This document shows positions 45,607 through 55,337 of a stretch of DNA of 60,477 nt, piece after piece (within the stretch, counting starts at the first letter, position 1; each line of letters opens with the position of its first letter). The notes below the pieces were generated by a model, which was not told the DNA's origin, ran no database searches, and was given only the letters and a program-made list of their open reading frames with translations. Source of the stretch: Heyndrickxia ginsengihumi (lineage in GTDB: Bacteria > Bacillota > Bacilli > Bacillales > Bacillaceae_C); NCBI RefSeq assembly GCF_011008565.1, contig NZ_JAAIWK010000023.1, positions 1-60,477 on the forward strand. Direction: 5' to 3'. A program made the position numbers and the translations under genes.

Positions 45607-46116
45607 TCATTGCTTCCCTCTGCGCAATTTTTCAAAAATTTCTATAACCTCTTTGCTAAGGGGAATTCTTGAAGTTGGTCTATCCTCTTGAATTTCCTGC
45701 ACACTTCTTTTAATATTCTTTTCAATCATTTCTACTTTCGTCAGCAACTCTCTTGCTGATATTCTTAAAGCACCTTGTCCAAAAATCTGCCATTGTTCCG
45801 TCAAATCAGATGTAGCGACATATATTTGCGTTTTTATATTATTTAATTCTATCGCCATTTTTTCGATTCTTTCATCTGCTGTTTCATTTTCCTTTGTGAA
45901 ATAAACATCTACTTTATGGTATTTATATTTTTTCTCTAACCCTTTTACACCATATGCGTCAAAAACAACCATGACTTTATAGCCTGTGTAAGCTTGATAT
46001 TCAGCCATTATTTCTACTAAACGATCTCGAGCTGCAGCGAGATCGTTTTTTTTTAATTTGCTTAGTTCAGGCCATGCGCCAATGATGTTATAACCATCCA
46101 CAATTAAGATATTCAT
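45607..46116 (-). CDS. rae1: Ribosome-associated NYN/PIN-like endoribonuclease Rae1 (YacP)
   Basis: A 169-residue NYN-domain nuclease with the acidic motif ILIVDGYNIIGAWPEL at the start, VVFDAYG in the centre, and YVATSDLTEQWQIFGQGA further on, which give the metal-binding acidic residues. B. subtilis Rae1 cleaves mRNA in the ribosomal A site. The ATG at 46116 follows AGGTGA; it lies one base past the rlmB stop. Length fits B. subtilis (170). Confidence 0.93.
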   Translation of the reverse strand: MNILIVDGYNIIGAWPELSKLKKNDLAAARDRLVEIMAEYQAYTGYKVMVVFDAYGVKGLEKKYKYHKVDVYFTKENETADERIEKMAIELNNIKTQIYVATSDLTEQWQIFGQGALRISARELLTKVEMIEKNIKRSVQEIQEDRPTSRIPLSKEVIEIFEKLRRGKQ

Positions 46117-46117
46117 T

Positions 46118-46861
46118 TTATTCACCTAGCGGATGACGCTTTCTATATACTTCATACATTAATAAACTTGCTGCAACAGATGCATTTAAAGATGTGACAT
46201 GACCAACCATTGGGAGTTTCACTAAGAAGTCACAGGACTCTTTCACAATCCTGCTCATTCCTTTTCCCTCACTGCCGATAACAATGCCTAAAGGTATCGT
46301 TGCATCCATCGAACGATAGTCTTGTTTTCCAGAAGCATCAGTGCCAACAATCCATACACCTTGCTTCTTTAAATCGTCAATTGTTCTTGCCAAATTTGTA
46401 ACGCGTGCTACTGGAATATGTTCAATAGCCCCGGTAGAGGCCTTTGCAACTGTTGCTGTTAAGGCTACAGATCTTCTTTTTGGAATGATAATACCGTGTG
46501 CACCAACTGCATCAGCTGTTCTTAATATTGATCCAAGATTATGCGGATCCTCTAACTCATCTAAAATAAGAAACAGTGGTGGCTCATTTCGTTTCGCGGC
46601 CAAGTTAAAAAGATCATCTATTTCTGCATAATGATAAGCTGCTACTAGCGCGACAACGCCTTGATGTGTTTCGTCTACAAATTGATCAATTTTTTGCTTT
46701 GGCACAAATTGCACCAACACCTTTTTCTGTTTAGCTAATTGCACAATTTGCTGCATAGAACCTTTTTGTGATCCCTCAGCAATCCAAATTTTATTAATTT
46801 CCCTATTTGCCCTTAATGCCTCAATAACAGGATTTCTCCCTGCAATATATTCCTGATTCAT
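46118..46861 (-). CDS. rlmB: 23S rRNA (guanosine-2'-O)-methyltransferase RlmB, TrmH/SpoU family
   Basis: A 247-residue knotted (SPOUT) methyltransferase. The substrate-binding N-terminal domain (about 1-80) begins [20 protein letters not shown]. Motif 1 is [19 protein letters not shown], motif 2 [14 protein letters not shown] and motif 3 [20 protein letters not shown]. Related enzymes make Gm2251 in 23S rRNA. Its ATG overlaps the mrnC stop (ATGA). Confidence 0.93.
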   Translation of the reverse strand: MNQEYIAGRNPVIEALRANREINKIWIAEGSQKGSMQQIVQLAKQKKVLVQFVPKQKIDQFVDETHQGVVALVAAYHYAEIDDLFNLAAKRNEPPLFLILDELEDPHNLGSILRTADAVGAHGIIIPKRRSVALTATVAKASTGAIEHIPVARVTNLARTIDDLKKQGVWIVGTDASGKQDYRSMDATIPLGIVIGSEGKGMSRIVKESCDFLVKLPMVGHVTSLNASVAASLLMYEVYRKRHPLGE

Positions 46862-47289
46862 TTAGACGCCCCTCCTTTCTTTTCTTCAGCTATTTCAATG
46901 GCCTTTTCAATAAGGAATTCCATCCTCTTCTTATTGTTTGCCAAAAATAAAAATCCGATCAACGCTTCAAAAGCAGTACTATATCGATATGTTTGCACAT
47001 CCGTGTTTTTTGGAATAGTCCCTGATTTTGCATTTCTTCCCCGTCTAACAATCGCCTGTTCTTCTTCTGTCAAAATACCTTCATCAAAAAATTGCTTTAA
47101 TACAAATGCCTGTGCTTTTGCTGAAACAAAATGAATCGCATACCGATGCAATTGATTCGGCTTTGTTTTCCCCCGCATCAGGACATAGTACCTGACATAT
47201 TCCTCATAAACTGCATCACCCATATATGCTAAGGCAAGGCTATTTAATTGTTTTAAATCAACCTGCTTATTCTCATGCTGCACCATCAT
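46858..47289 (-). CDS. mrnC: Mini-ribonuclease III MrnC
   Basis: A 143-residue dimeric RNase III catalytic domain without a double-stranded RNA-binding domain. The signature is [20 protein letters not shown] with the catalytic Glu/Asp, and [20 protein letters not shown] followed by [13 protein letters not shown]. It matures 23S rRNA in B. subtilis. I choose the ATG at 47289, which overlaps the cysS stop as ATGA and follows GGTGGAG; a GTG at 47301 is the alternative. Confidence 0.94.
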   Translation of the reverse strand: MMVQHENKQVDLKQLNSLALAYMGDAVYEEYVRYYVLMRGKTKPNQLHRYAIHFVSAKAQAFVLKQFFDEGILTEEEQAIVRRGRNAKSGTIPKNTDVQTYRYSTAFEALIGFLFLANNKKRMEFLIEKAIEIAEEKKGGASK

Positions 47290-48683
47290 CCACGTCTCCA
47301 CCTAACTCCTTGAGGTGTGTCCTCTAACACAATATTCATATCTTTTAGTTGATCACGAATTTGATCAGCCAATTGGAAATTACGGTCTTTTCTTGCTTGA
47401 TTTCTCTTTTCAATCAATGCCTCAATTTCTTCGTCTAAAAGCTCATTACTTTCTAAGTTTAGTCCTAAAACTGCAAAAAGATCCTCAAACTCTTTCATGA
47501 ATGCATCAATTACTTTATCTGATGTATTTTTTTCGCGCAAATAATAATTAGCCTGCTTTGAGAGATCAAATAACACAGAAATTCCGTTCGCTGTATTAAA
47601 GTCATCATCCATTTCGTTAATAAATTGCTGATGAAGACCTTCAATTGTATTCAGCCATTCTTGATTGTTTTCCGTTAAGTTCATACTTGCTTGTTTGCGA
47701 TGCTTTAAATTCTCATAAGACGTCTTTATTCTATCCAATCCCGCTCCAGCATTTTCTAATAACTCCTCATTATAATTAATAGGATGACGATAATGAACTG
47801 AGAGCATAAAAAATCTTAATACTTGTGGATCGTGATGCTTAATGATGTCATGAACCAAAACGAAATTCCCAAGTGATTTTGACATCTTTTCATTGTCAAT
47901 ATTGATATAACCGTTATGCATCCAATAGCGAGCAAATGTTTTTCCTGTCAAAGCCTCAGATTGTGCAATTTCATTTTCGTGATGAGGAAAAGCTAAATCT
48001 TGACCGCCGGCATGAATATCAATCGTATCCCCAAGGTATTTCTTCGCCATCGCTGAACATTCGATATGCCACCCTGGGCGCCCTTTCCCCCATGGACTAT
48101 CCCAAGAAATTTCTCCTTCTTTTGCAGCTTTCCAAAGGGCAAAATCTAAAGCATCATCTTTCTTTTCTCCAATTTCAATACGCGCACCCGATTTCAGTTC
48201 ATCAATTGATTGGTGCGATAGTTTCCCATACTCTTTAAAACTACGGGTGCGATAGTATACATCTCCGCTTGATTCATAAGCATAACCTTTATCAACCAAC
48301 ATCTGAATAAATGTAATGATGGAATCCATATTTTCTGTTACCCGCGGATGCACATCTGCATGTTTGCACCCTAGTGCTGTAACATCTTCAAAGTATGCCT
48401 TTATAAAACGTTCACTAATAACAGGAACCTCTTCTTTTAGCTCTTTTGCGGCCTTAATCAATTTATCATCTACGTCAGTAAAATTAGAAACGTACTGGAC
48501 ATCATAACCACGATATTGTAAGTAACGTCGGACTGTATCAAATACGATAGCTGGTCGTGCGTTACCAATGTGAATGTAGTTATAAACCGTTGGACCACAT
48601 ACGTACATTTTCACCTTTCCTTCTTCAAGAGGAACAAACGGCTCTTTCTTTCTCGATAATGTATTATAAATCTGAATGCCCAT
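47286..48683 (-). CDS. cysS: Cysteinyl-tRNA synthetase
   Basis: A 465-residue class I synthetase. HIGH-type motif: [16 protein letters not shown] (Cys28 region, zinc ligand); other zinc ligands lie around [14 protein letters not shown] and [18 protein letters not shown] motif: [11 protein letters not shown]. The C-terminal anticodon-binding helical domain starts near 320. Length equals B. subtilis CysS (466). It is 4 bp after cysE and, with it, under T-box control. Confidence 0.98.
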   Translation of the reverse strand: MGIQIYNTLSRKKEPFVPLEEGKVKMYVCGPTVYNYIHIGNARPAIVFDTVRRYLQYRGYDVQYVSNFTDVDDKLIKAAKELKEEVPVISERFIKAYFEDVTALGCKHADVHPRVTENMDSIITFIQMLVDKGYAYESSGDVYYRTRSFKEYGKLSHQSIDELKSGARIEIGEKKDDALDFALWKAAKEGEISWDSPWGKGRPGWHIECSAMAKKYLGDTIDIHAGGQDLAFPHHENEIAQSEALTGKTFARYWMHNGYINIDNEKMSKSLGNFVLVHDIIKHHDPQVLRFFMLSVHYRHPINYNEELLENAGAGLDRIKTSYENLKHRKQASMNLTENNQEWLNTIEGLHQQFINEMDDDFNTANGISVLFDLSKQANYYLREKNTSDKVIDAFMKEFEDLFAVLGLNLESNELLDEEIEALIEKRNQARKDRNFQLADQIRDQLKDMNIVLEDTPQGVRWRRG

Positions 48684-48687
48684 ATAC

Positions 48688-49335
48688 TTATTGAACCCCT
48701 TCCTTTTTTAAGCCTTCAATTTCATTTCGCAGTTTGCTTAATTCCAGTTCCATTTTATTGATACGATCAGATACAGGATCTGGTAATTCATTATGCTTTA
48801 AATCTTTATTAATTTTAACACCATCTTGGACAACTACTCGTCCGGGTATACCAACAACTGTAGAATTTGGAGGGACATCTTTTAGTACGACTGATCCTGC
48901 ACCTATTTTAGAGTTTTCCCCAACTGTAATCGAGCCTAAAACCTTTGCTCCCGCAGCAATAAGTGCATTGTCTTTAATCGTCGGGTGTCTTTTCCCTTTT
49001 TCTTTTCCTGTACCACCTAAAGTGACACCTTGATAAACGGTAACATTATCACCAATTTCACAAGTTTCCCCTATTACAACACCCATACCATGATCGATAA
49101 AAAAGCGCCTGCCAATTTTTGCTCCAGGATGAATCTCAATTCCCGTAAAAAACCGACTCAGTTGTGAAATAACGCGTGCAATAAAGAAGAATTTTTTATG
49201 ATAGAAAAAATGAGCAATCCGGTGTGCCCATATTGCATGTAGTCCAGAGTAGGTTAAGATTACTTCTACAGCATTTCGTGCCGCAGGATCTTGATCAAAT
49301 ACAACTTCCACATCTTCCTTAATTCTTTTAAACAA
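48688..49335 (-). CDS. cysE: Serine O-acetyltransferase
   Basis: A 215-residue left-handed beta-helix enzyme making O-acetyl-L-serine for cysteine synthesis. The N-terminal helical domain (about 1-65) is followed by hexapeptide repeats with the catalytic [20 protein letters not shown], the loop [14 protein letters not shown] and [20 protein letters not shown]. Length fits B. subtilis CysE (217). First gene after the cysteine T-box. Confidence 0.97.
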   Translation of the reverse strand: MFKRIKEDVEVVFDQDPAARNAVEVILTYSGLHAIWAHRIAHFFYHKKFFFIARVISQLSRFFTGIEIHPGAKIGRRFFIDHGMGVVIGETCEIGDNVTVYQGVTLGGTGKEKGKRHPTIKDNALIAAGAKVLGSITVGENSKIGAGSVVLKDVPPNSTVVGIPGRVVVQDGVKINKDLKHNELPDPVSDRINKMELELSKLRNEIEGLKKEGVQ

Positions 49336-49400
49336 CTATTCCACTCCTTCCTCGATTCATTAAATAAAAGTTAGTATGTTAGATTGACTCCTTAAACAAA

Positions 49401-49650
49401 ATAAAAAGGGAGCGTCTCTGTATAGACAGAGACGCTCCCTTTGCGCGGTTCCACTCTGTTTGATTGCAAGCTATAACGAGCTGCAACCCAACTTTTCCTG
49501 TTAACGAGAGGACCCGCTTTATCCTACTAAATAATTTTCGGATTCAGACTCAGAGGTGCATTTCAAAAAAGGAGGGGCTTAAACCACTTCCAGCCACCGG
49601 TGGTTCTCTCTATTAAGCATCCTTTCTTTACTTCTCCTCATCAACGCTTT
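49401..49650 (-). promoter_or_regulatory. T-box riboswitch, cysteine-specific, controlling cysE-cysS
   Basis: The minus strand has the T-box core GAGTGGAACCGCG (about 49456-49444) that pairs with uncharged tRNA, then a terminator with perfect arms GGGAGCGTCTCTGT and ACAGAGACGCTCCC (49439-49408) followed by a T run. In stem I, GAAATGCACC places TGC (Cys codon, 49560-49558) as the specifier. Uncharged tRNA-Cys should stabilise the antiterminator and induce both genes. Confidence 0.93.
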
Positions 49651-49685
49651 ACATTATTAAGGACTATTATCTAAATATATATCCT

Positions 49686-49714
49686 ATGATATTACATAAA
49701 CATTAAAATGTTAA
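49686..49714 (-). promoter_or_regulatory. Candidate promoter for the cysE-cysS T-box transcript
   Basis: Minus-strand TTAACA (49709-49714), 17-bp spacer, TATCAT (49686-49691). It overlaps the gltX stop codon and gives a leader that begins just ahead of T-box stem I. Confidence 0.6.
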
Positions 49715-51168
49715 CCAATTAGTTTTTGAATACGTTGGATTACTTTTTCTTTTCCAAGTAATTCAATTACGCTTGGCAATTCTGGTCCGTGACTTACACC
49801 ACTCACTGCAATGCGGATAGGCATAAATAATTTTTTCCCTTTATGTCCTGTAGCCTTTTGAACTCGTTTAATTGCTTGCTTAATCTCATCTGCTTCAAAT
49901 ACTTCAAGCTGGTTAAGCTCATTTACGAGTGCGCTTAATACTTCCGGAACTTGTTCTTCACCTAAAATTGTCTTTGCTTCTTCATCATAAGTAATATCAT
50001 CTTTAAAGAATAGCTCAGATAGTTCTACAATTTCAGCACCATAGCTCATTTGTTCTTGATAAAGAGCGATTAATTTCCGTACCCACTCATTTTCCTCAGC
50101 GGATCTATTTTCAGGAACTAGCCCTGCTTTTACAAGATGTGGTAAAGATAATTCAACGACTTTGTCCAAATCTAACTTCTTCATGTATTGATTGTTCATC
50201 CATGCTAGTTTTTGACGGTCAAATAGAGCAGGTGATTTCGACAATCTTTCCGCATCAAAAATTTCGATGAACTCTTCACGAGAGAATATTTCTTCTTCAC
50301 CTTTTGGTGACCACCCTAAAAGCGCAATGAAGTTAAAAATCGCTTCTGGTAAATAACCTAGCTCTTCATATTGTTCAATAAATTGAATAATACTTCCATC
50401 ACGTTTACTTAATTTCTTACGACTTTCGTTAACAATTAATGTCATATGTCCAAATATAGGAGGCTCCCAACCAAACGCTTCATAAATCATCAATTGTTTT
50501 GGTGTATTAGAAATATGGTCATCCCCACGTAGAACATGGCTCATCTCCATTAAATAATCATCAACAGCAACAGCAAAATTATATGTTGGTACGCCATCTT
50601 TCTTGACAATAACAAAATCGCTAATACCGTCTGATTCAAATGAAACTTCGCCTTTAACGATATCATTGAAAGTATAAACCTTTCCTTCTGGAACACGGAA
50701 ACGAATGCTTGGCTTTCTTCCTTCTTGCTCTAGACGTTGTTGGTCTTCTTTTGTTAAATGACGGCATTTGCCAGAGTAATGAGGCATTTCTCCACGTGCA
50801 ACTTGAGCTTCCCGTTCCGCTTCAAGCTCTTCTTCCGTACAGTAGCATTTATAAGCTAGTCCACGTTCTAATAGGTCCTCATAGTACTTTTTATAAATTT
50901 CGAGGCGTTCTGATTGTCGATAAGGCCCGTATTCACCACCGCAATCAATGCTTTCATCCCAGTCCATTCCTAGCCATTTTAAATATTTAAGCTGGCTTTC
51001 TTCTCCACCTTCAATATTCCGTTTTTGATCAGTATCTTCAATTCGGATTACGAAAGTGCCACCTTGGCTGCGGGCAAATAAATAATTGAATAATGCAGTA
51101 CGTGCATTTCCAATATGCAAAAATCCAGTTGGGCTTGGTGCATAACGGACCCTTATTTCTTTTTTCAT
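49711..51168 (-). CDS. gltX: Glutamyl-tRNA synthetase
   Basis: A 485-residue class I synthetase. HIGH motif: [24 protein letters not shown]-type motif: [11 protein letters not shown]; the acceptor-binding region includes [13 protein letters not shown]. Bacillus GltX also charges tRNA-Gln with Glu, later amidated by GatCAB. AAAGGAG precedes the ATG. Length matches the family (about 483-489). Confidence 0.98.
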   Translation of the reverse strand: MKKEIRVRYAPSPTGFLHIGNARTALFNYLFARSQGGTFVIRIEDTDQKRNIEGGEESQLKYLKWLGMDWDESIDCGGEYGPYRQSERLEIYKKYYEDLLERGLAYKCYCTEEELEAEREAQVARGEMPHYSGKCRHLTKEDQQRLEQEGRKPSIRFRVPEGKVYTFNDIVKGEVSFESDGISDFVIVKKDGVPTYNFAVAVDDYLMEMSHVLRGDDHISNTPKQLMIYEAFGWEPPIFGHMTLIVNESRKKLSKRDGSIIQFIEQYEELGYLPEAIFNFIALLGWSPKGEEEIFSREEFIEIFDAERLSKSPALFDRQKLAWMNNQYMKKLDLDKVVELSLPHLVKAGLVPENRSAEENEWVRKLIALYQEQMSYGAEIVELSELFFKDDITYDEEAKTILGEEQVPEVLSALVNELNQLEVFEADEIKQAIKRVQKATGHKGKKLFMPIRIAVSGVSHGPELPSVIELLGKEKVIQRIQKLIG

Positions 51169-51318
51169 TTTTATTCTCCTTTATTAATCTATTACCAATT
51201 TTGTAGAAATACGATTTTTATACTAATTTATTTTATCACCGTATTATAGTTGATGAAAGGATAAATACGGAAAAATTTGACGGAAGCGTTCCCTTTTGAA
51301 CTCCATACTTATACTGTT

Positions 51319-51795
51319 TTACTGCTTTTGTAAAAGAATGACAGCCTGTGCCGCAATTCCCTCTTCGCGACCCGGGAAACCTAATCTTTCAGTTGTAGTA
51401 GCTTTAACATTGACTTGTTCTAAGCTTCCTTCTAAAAGGTTAGCAATATTTTCACGCATACGCTCTATATGAGGGGCCATTTTTGGTTGTTGTGCAATAA
51501 TTGTACAATCAACATTTCCTAAAACAAATCCTTTTTCCTTCACAATTTTCCATACATGTGCCAATAGCTTTGACGAGTCCGCATCTTTAAATGCAGGGTC
51601 AGTATCTGGAAAATGCCTTCCAATATCACCTTCACCAATCGCTCCTAAACAAGCATCTGCAACAGTATGGAGAAGGACATCAGCATCAGAGTGCCCCAGT
51701 AGTCCTTTGTCATGAGAAATTTCCACTCCGCCTATAATTAATGGACGCCCCGCTGTTAATTGATGAACATCAAATCCTTGTCCAATACGAAACAT
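51319..51795 (-). CDS. ispF: 2-C-methyl-D-erythritol 2,4-cyclodiphosphate synthase
   Basis: A 158-residue trimeric enzyme of the MEP isoprenoid pathway. The metal ligands lie in GFDVHQL (Asp8, His10) and [20 protein letters not shown] (His42 region); the substrate loop is [18 protein letters not shown]. Length equals B. subtilis IspF (158). It acts two steps after IspD, encoded 44 bp upstream. Confidence 0.98.
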   Translation of the reverse strand: MFRIGQGFDVHQLTAGRPLIIGGVEISHDKGLLGHSDADVLLHTVADACLGAIGEGDIGRHFPDTDPAFKDADSSKLLAHVWKIVKEKGFVLGNVDCTIIAQQPKMAPHIERMRENIANLLEGSLEQVNVKATTTERLGFPGREEGIAAQAVILLQKQ

Positions 51796-51839
51796 GATTA
51801 TTCTCCTTTGCTCCTAGTTACTATACTTATATATTACTT

Positions 51840-52520
51840 TCAGCTACGCTTTTTTAAAATTGCCTCAGCAAAATATAAATCTTCAAGTGTTGTTAGCTTA
51901 ATATTATCATAACTGCTCATTACTATTTGTACAGGATACTTTAAACGTTCTACAAGCGACGCTTCATCCGTACCTAAAAACTGATCTTCTATTGCCTTTT
52001 GATGCGCCTTTTGTAATAAAGAAACGCGAAAAGCCTGTGGTGTCTGAACTTGCCACAAGCTACTACGCTCAATAGTTTCAATAACGGTTTGCCCTTCTAC
52101 CTTTTTAATCGTATCTTTTACTGGTACCGCAGCAATTGCTGCTCCATGCTTAACCGCTTCTTCAACTAGTTGATGAATGACAGAAGATGTAATAAAAGGT
52201 CTTGCCCCATCATGAACGAGTACAATTTCTACATTTTTTACTTCCTGCAGTCCATTATAAACGCTGTATTGGCGTTCATTTCCGCCAATAATAAAATGGA
52301 TCTTTTCAGATAATGGGGAGTTTGCAAAAAGGTTCATCATTTCATCTTGATCTTGTTCGTTTATCACTAACAAAACTTGTTTGCATTGTGTATCTTGAAG
52401 AAATATTCGAACAGTGTGTAAAATAATGGGCTCACTATTTAATTCTAAAAATAACTTGTTTTTTCCAACACCCATGCGCTTTCCTTGCCCCGCTGCCGGG
52501 ATAATAACATTGTAATTCAT
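51840..52520 (-). CDS. ispD: 2-C-methyl-D-erythritol 4-phosphate cytidylyltransferase
   Basis: A 226-residue nucleotidyltransferase of the MEP pathway. The N-terminal CTP-binding loop reads IPAAGQGKRMGVGKNK, then VLVHDGARPFI (Asp of the active site) and AVPVKDTIKKVEG. Length fits B. subtilis IspD (232). It lies upstream of ispF, the common pairing. Confidence 0.97.
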   Translation of the reverse strand: MNYNVIIPAAGQGKRMGVGKNKLFLELNSEPIILHTVRIFLQDTQCKQVLLVINEQDQDEMMNLFANSPLSEKIHFIIGGNERQYSVYNGLQEVKNVEIVLVHDGARPFITSSVIHQLVEEAVKHGAAIAAVPVKDTIKKVEGQTVIETIERSSLWQVQTPQAFRVSLLQKAHQKAIEDQFLGTDEASLVERLKYPVQIVMSSYDNIKLTTLEDLYFAEAILKKRS

Positions 52521-52565
52521 TTCTCCAATACTCCCATTCCCAAACCTAACATTATATAGTAAAAC

Positions 52566-53678
52566 TTATAAAGCCTTTTCCATCAATTTTGGTTTTGCGA
52601 AAATCATTCGACCAGCAGATGTCTGTAAAACGCTTGTTATGAGCACGTCAATCCTTTGGCCAATATAATTCTTCCCTTCTTCAACAACAATCATCGTACC
52701 ATCATCTAAATAAGCAATCCCTTGATGGTGCTCTTTTCCATCTTTAATCACTTGAACATTTAGTTCTTCCCCAGGCAATACCACTGGTTTTACGGCATTT
52801 GCCAAGTCATTAATATTAAGGACCTGAACCTTTTGGAATTCACATACTTTATTTAAATTATAATCGTTCGTAACGACGATACCATTTGTTAGCTTCGCAA
52901 GTTTAATAAGCTTACTGTCTACTTCTTGTATATCGTCAAAATCTCCTTCGTACATTTGAACTTCAATTGGAAGTTCTTTTTGAATACGATTTAATATATC
53001 AAGGCCTCTTCTTCCTCTATTTCTTTTTAGAGCATCTGAAGAATCAGCAATATGTTGTAACTCATCTAAAACAAATTGCGCAATCACAATTGGGCCATCT
53101 AAAAAGCCTGTTTGACAAATATCTGCAATTCGCCCATCTATAATAACACTTGTATCCAAAATCTTCATCGTTGAACCTTGCTTTACTTGCTCTTCACGCT
53201 CACTTGTCTTTTCTTCCTGATCCGTACTAGCTTTTCGCTTGCTGGCACGATTTAAAAACATATTCATAAACTCTTCACGTTTTTTAAACCCGACTTGGAA
53301 TCCTAAATAACCAAGCAAAACGGTTAAAATGATCGGGACAATCGTATCAATAATTGGAATGCCCACTTTATTAAATGGGATACCCGCCAAATAAGCAATA
53401 AAAAGCCCTACAATAAGTCCGATACTGCCAAATACAATCTCAGTAATAGGCACTCTAACTAATGAATCCTCGAACCATTTTACAAAATCAACGACATAAT
53501 TAATTGACCAAAAAGTCATAAAATAAAAAATAATAGCTCCTAGAAGGGCTGAAACATAAGGATTTGCAATTAAAACATATTGATTAATATTCATAAGTCT
53601 GTATAAATCCGACAATAAAAATACGCCGAGTGTTCCACCAATAAGTATAAAGCAAATCTGTACAAGTTTTTTTAACAT
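52566..53678 (-). CDS. yacL: Membrane-anchored PIN/TRAM-domain protein YacL
   Basis: A 370-residue protein with four N-terminal membrane helices (about 1-135), then a cytoplasmic PIN nuclease-like domain opening [15 protein letters not shown] with acidic residues in [20 protein letters not shown], and a C-terminal TRAM RNA-binding domain ([20 protein letters not shown]). The nuclease target is unknown. The ATG at 53678 follows GGAGGTG and fits B. subtilis YacL (366). Upstream, where disA normally lies, is only a short ORF. Confidence 0.9.
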   Translation of the reverse strand: MLKKLVQICFILIGGTLGVFLLSDLYRLMNINQYVLIANPYVSALLGAIIFYFMTFWSINYVVDFVKWFEDSLVRVPITEIVFGSIGLIVGLFIAYLAGIPFNKVGIPIIDTIVPIILTVLLGYLGFQVGFKKREEFMNMFLNRASKRKASTDQEEKTSEREEQVKQGSTMKILDTSVIIDGRIADICQTGFLDGPIVIAQFVLDELQHIADSSDALKRNRGRRGLDILNRIQKELPIEVQMYEGDFDDIQEVDSKLIKLAKLTNGIVVTNDYNLNKVCEFQKVQVLNINDLANAVKPVVLPGEELNVQVIKDGKEHHQGIAYLDDGTMIVVEEGKNYIGQRIDVLITSVLQTSAGRMIFAKPKLMEKAL

Positions 53679-53698
53679 AATTTCACCTCCTATATTCA

Positions 53699-53800
53699 TT
53701 ATAAACAAAAAATATTGTTTAAAACGTGAGATTGTAGAATATTTTCAATTTGTAACCTTTTCGACATCTTGTCATAATAAACGAACCGTTTTTCAAACAT
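53699..53800 (-). CDS. 33-codon ORF at the position of missing disA
   Basis: It starts at an ATG 10 bp after AGAGGAG, reads [17 protein letters not shown] and onwards, and stops 20 bp before the yacL start. The peptide is basic and hydrophobic at the end (NNIFCL). It shows no clear similarity to DisA. It may be a small gene, a translated leader for yacL or chance; the good ribosome binding site is the only support. Confidence 0.35.
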   Translation of the reverse strand: MFEKRFVYYDKMSKRLQIENILQSHVLNNIFCL

Positions 53801-53865
53801 ATCTATGTCTCCTCTACCCTTAAATTGAGTGACTCAACAAAATGAATACTTAATTAAAACTTCTA

Positions 53866-55236
53866 TTATTCACCGAGCGTATATTTTAATGCTTCATGTA
53901 TAGAAGAAACGCCAATGATTTCGATTCCTTTAGGAACAGACCAACCACTCACATTATTTTTAGGAATAATGGCTCTTTTAAACCCTAATTTTGCCGCTTC
54001 TTGTACACGTTGTTCAATCCTCGATACTCTTCTAATTTCCCCTGTCAGTCCTACTTCACCGATAATACAATCATCCGCTTTAGTAGGCTGATCGCGAAAA
54101 CTTGAGGCAATACTTACTGCAACAGCTAAATCAACTGCCGGTTCATCAATTTTAAGCCCGCCAGCTACTTTCAAATATGCATCTTGATTTTGGATGAGAA
54201 GCCCTGCTCTCTTTTCTAACACTGCCATAATTAAAGTGACTCTGCTTTGATCAATTCCTGTAGCCATTCTTCTTGGCATATTAAAAAATGTTGGCGAAAG
54301 CAATGCTTGAACTTCTACTAATACAGGCCTCGTTCCTTCGATTGATGCAACAACGGTTGAACCGGCTGTACCTTTTGTCCGTTCTTCTAAAAAAATTTCG
54401 GAAGGGTTCTGAACTTCTTCCAATCCCATTTCCTTCATCTCTAGTATGGCGATTTCATTAGTAGATCCGAAACGATTCTTAACCGCTCTTAATATACGAT
54501 ATGAGTTATGGCGCTCACCTTCAAAATAAAGCACTGTATCTACCATATGTTCTAGCACTCTCGGGCCTGCAATCGATCCTTCTTTTGTAACGTGTCCAAC
54601 AATAAAAATCGTTACACCCTTTGTTTTTGCAATTCTCATTAATTGCGACGTACTTTCACGAACTTGTGATACACTCCCTGGGGCAGATGTAACCTCCGGG
54701 TGATAAATTGTTTGAATTGAGTCAATCACTACAAACTTTGGATTGAGTTCGTCAATGGCTTGTTGGATCATCGCTAAGTTCGTTTCTGGCAAAACATATA
54801 AATGATCTGATGATACATTTAAACGATCTGCACGTAATTTTGTTTGCTTTGCTGACTCCTCACCAGAAATATATAAAACATTTAAATGATGTTTCGCCAA
54901 TTGAGAAGAAACTTGAAGGAGCAAAGTAGATTTACCGATACCGGGGTCTCCCCCTATTAAGACAAGCGAGCCTGCAACAATCCCTCCACCTAATACTCGG
55001 TTCAATTCTTGGAATTCGATTTCAATTCTTTTCTCTTCATTTGACTCTATATACGTAATAGGTGTTGCTTTGGTTTCACTTCCTGGAGCACTATGTAAAA
55101 AAACCCCTTTTGGCTTCGGTAATTCCACCTCCTCAACCATCTGATTCCACTGGTTACATTGAGGGCATTTCCCCATCCATTTAGGAGATTCATAACCACA
55201 GGATTGACAAACAAATTTCACTGTTTTTTTCGCCAT
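53866..55236 (-). CDS. radA: DNA repair protein RadA (Sms)
   Basis: A 456-residue RecA-like branch-migration helicase. The N-terminal zinc finger is [18 protein letters not shown], Walker A is [10 protein letters not shown] (about 100), the RadA-specific KNRFG motif is near 260, and the C-terminal Lon-protease-like domain (about 285-450) has [20 protein letters not shown]. Length matches B. subtilis RadA (458). In B. subtilis RadA works with DisA, whose gene should follow but is absent. Confidence 0.98.
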   Translation of the reverse strand: MAKKTVKFVCQSCGYESPKWMGKCPQCNQWNQMVEEVELPKPKGVFLHSAPGSETKATPITYIESNEEKRIEIEFQELNRVLGGGIVAGSLVLIGGDPGIGKSTLLLQVSSQLAKHHLNVLYISGEESAKQTKLRADRLNVSSDHLYVLPETNLAMIQQAIDELNPKFVVIDSIQTIYHPEVTSAPGSVSQVRESTSQLMRIAKTKGVTIFIVGHVTKEGSIAGPRVLEHMVDTVLYFEGERHNSYRILRAVKNRFGSTNEIAILEMKEMGLEEVQNPSEIFLEERTKGTAGSTVVASIEGTRPVLVEVQALLSPTFFNMPRRMATGIDQSRVTLIMAVLEKRAGLLIQNQDAYLKVAGGLKIDEPAVDLAVAVSIASSFRDQPTKADDCIIGEVGLTGEIRRVSRIEQRVQEAAKLGFKRAIIPKNNVSGWSVPKGIEIIGVSSIHEALKYTLGE

Positions 55237-55295
55237 ATTGAATTCCTCTCTTTATAGGTATACATAACTTAACTTTATTTTTCCTTAACCTATTT

Positions 55296-55330
55296 AAAAA
55301 AGGGTACAAATACTTATATTGTACCCTTTC
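55296..55330 (-). terminator. Terminator after clpC
   Basis: Minus-strand AAGGGTACAA pairs with TTGTACCCTT around a short AT loop, then TTTT. It separates the ctsR-clpC heat-shock operon from radA. Confidence 0.9.
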
Positions 55331-55337
55331 AAAAGTT

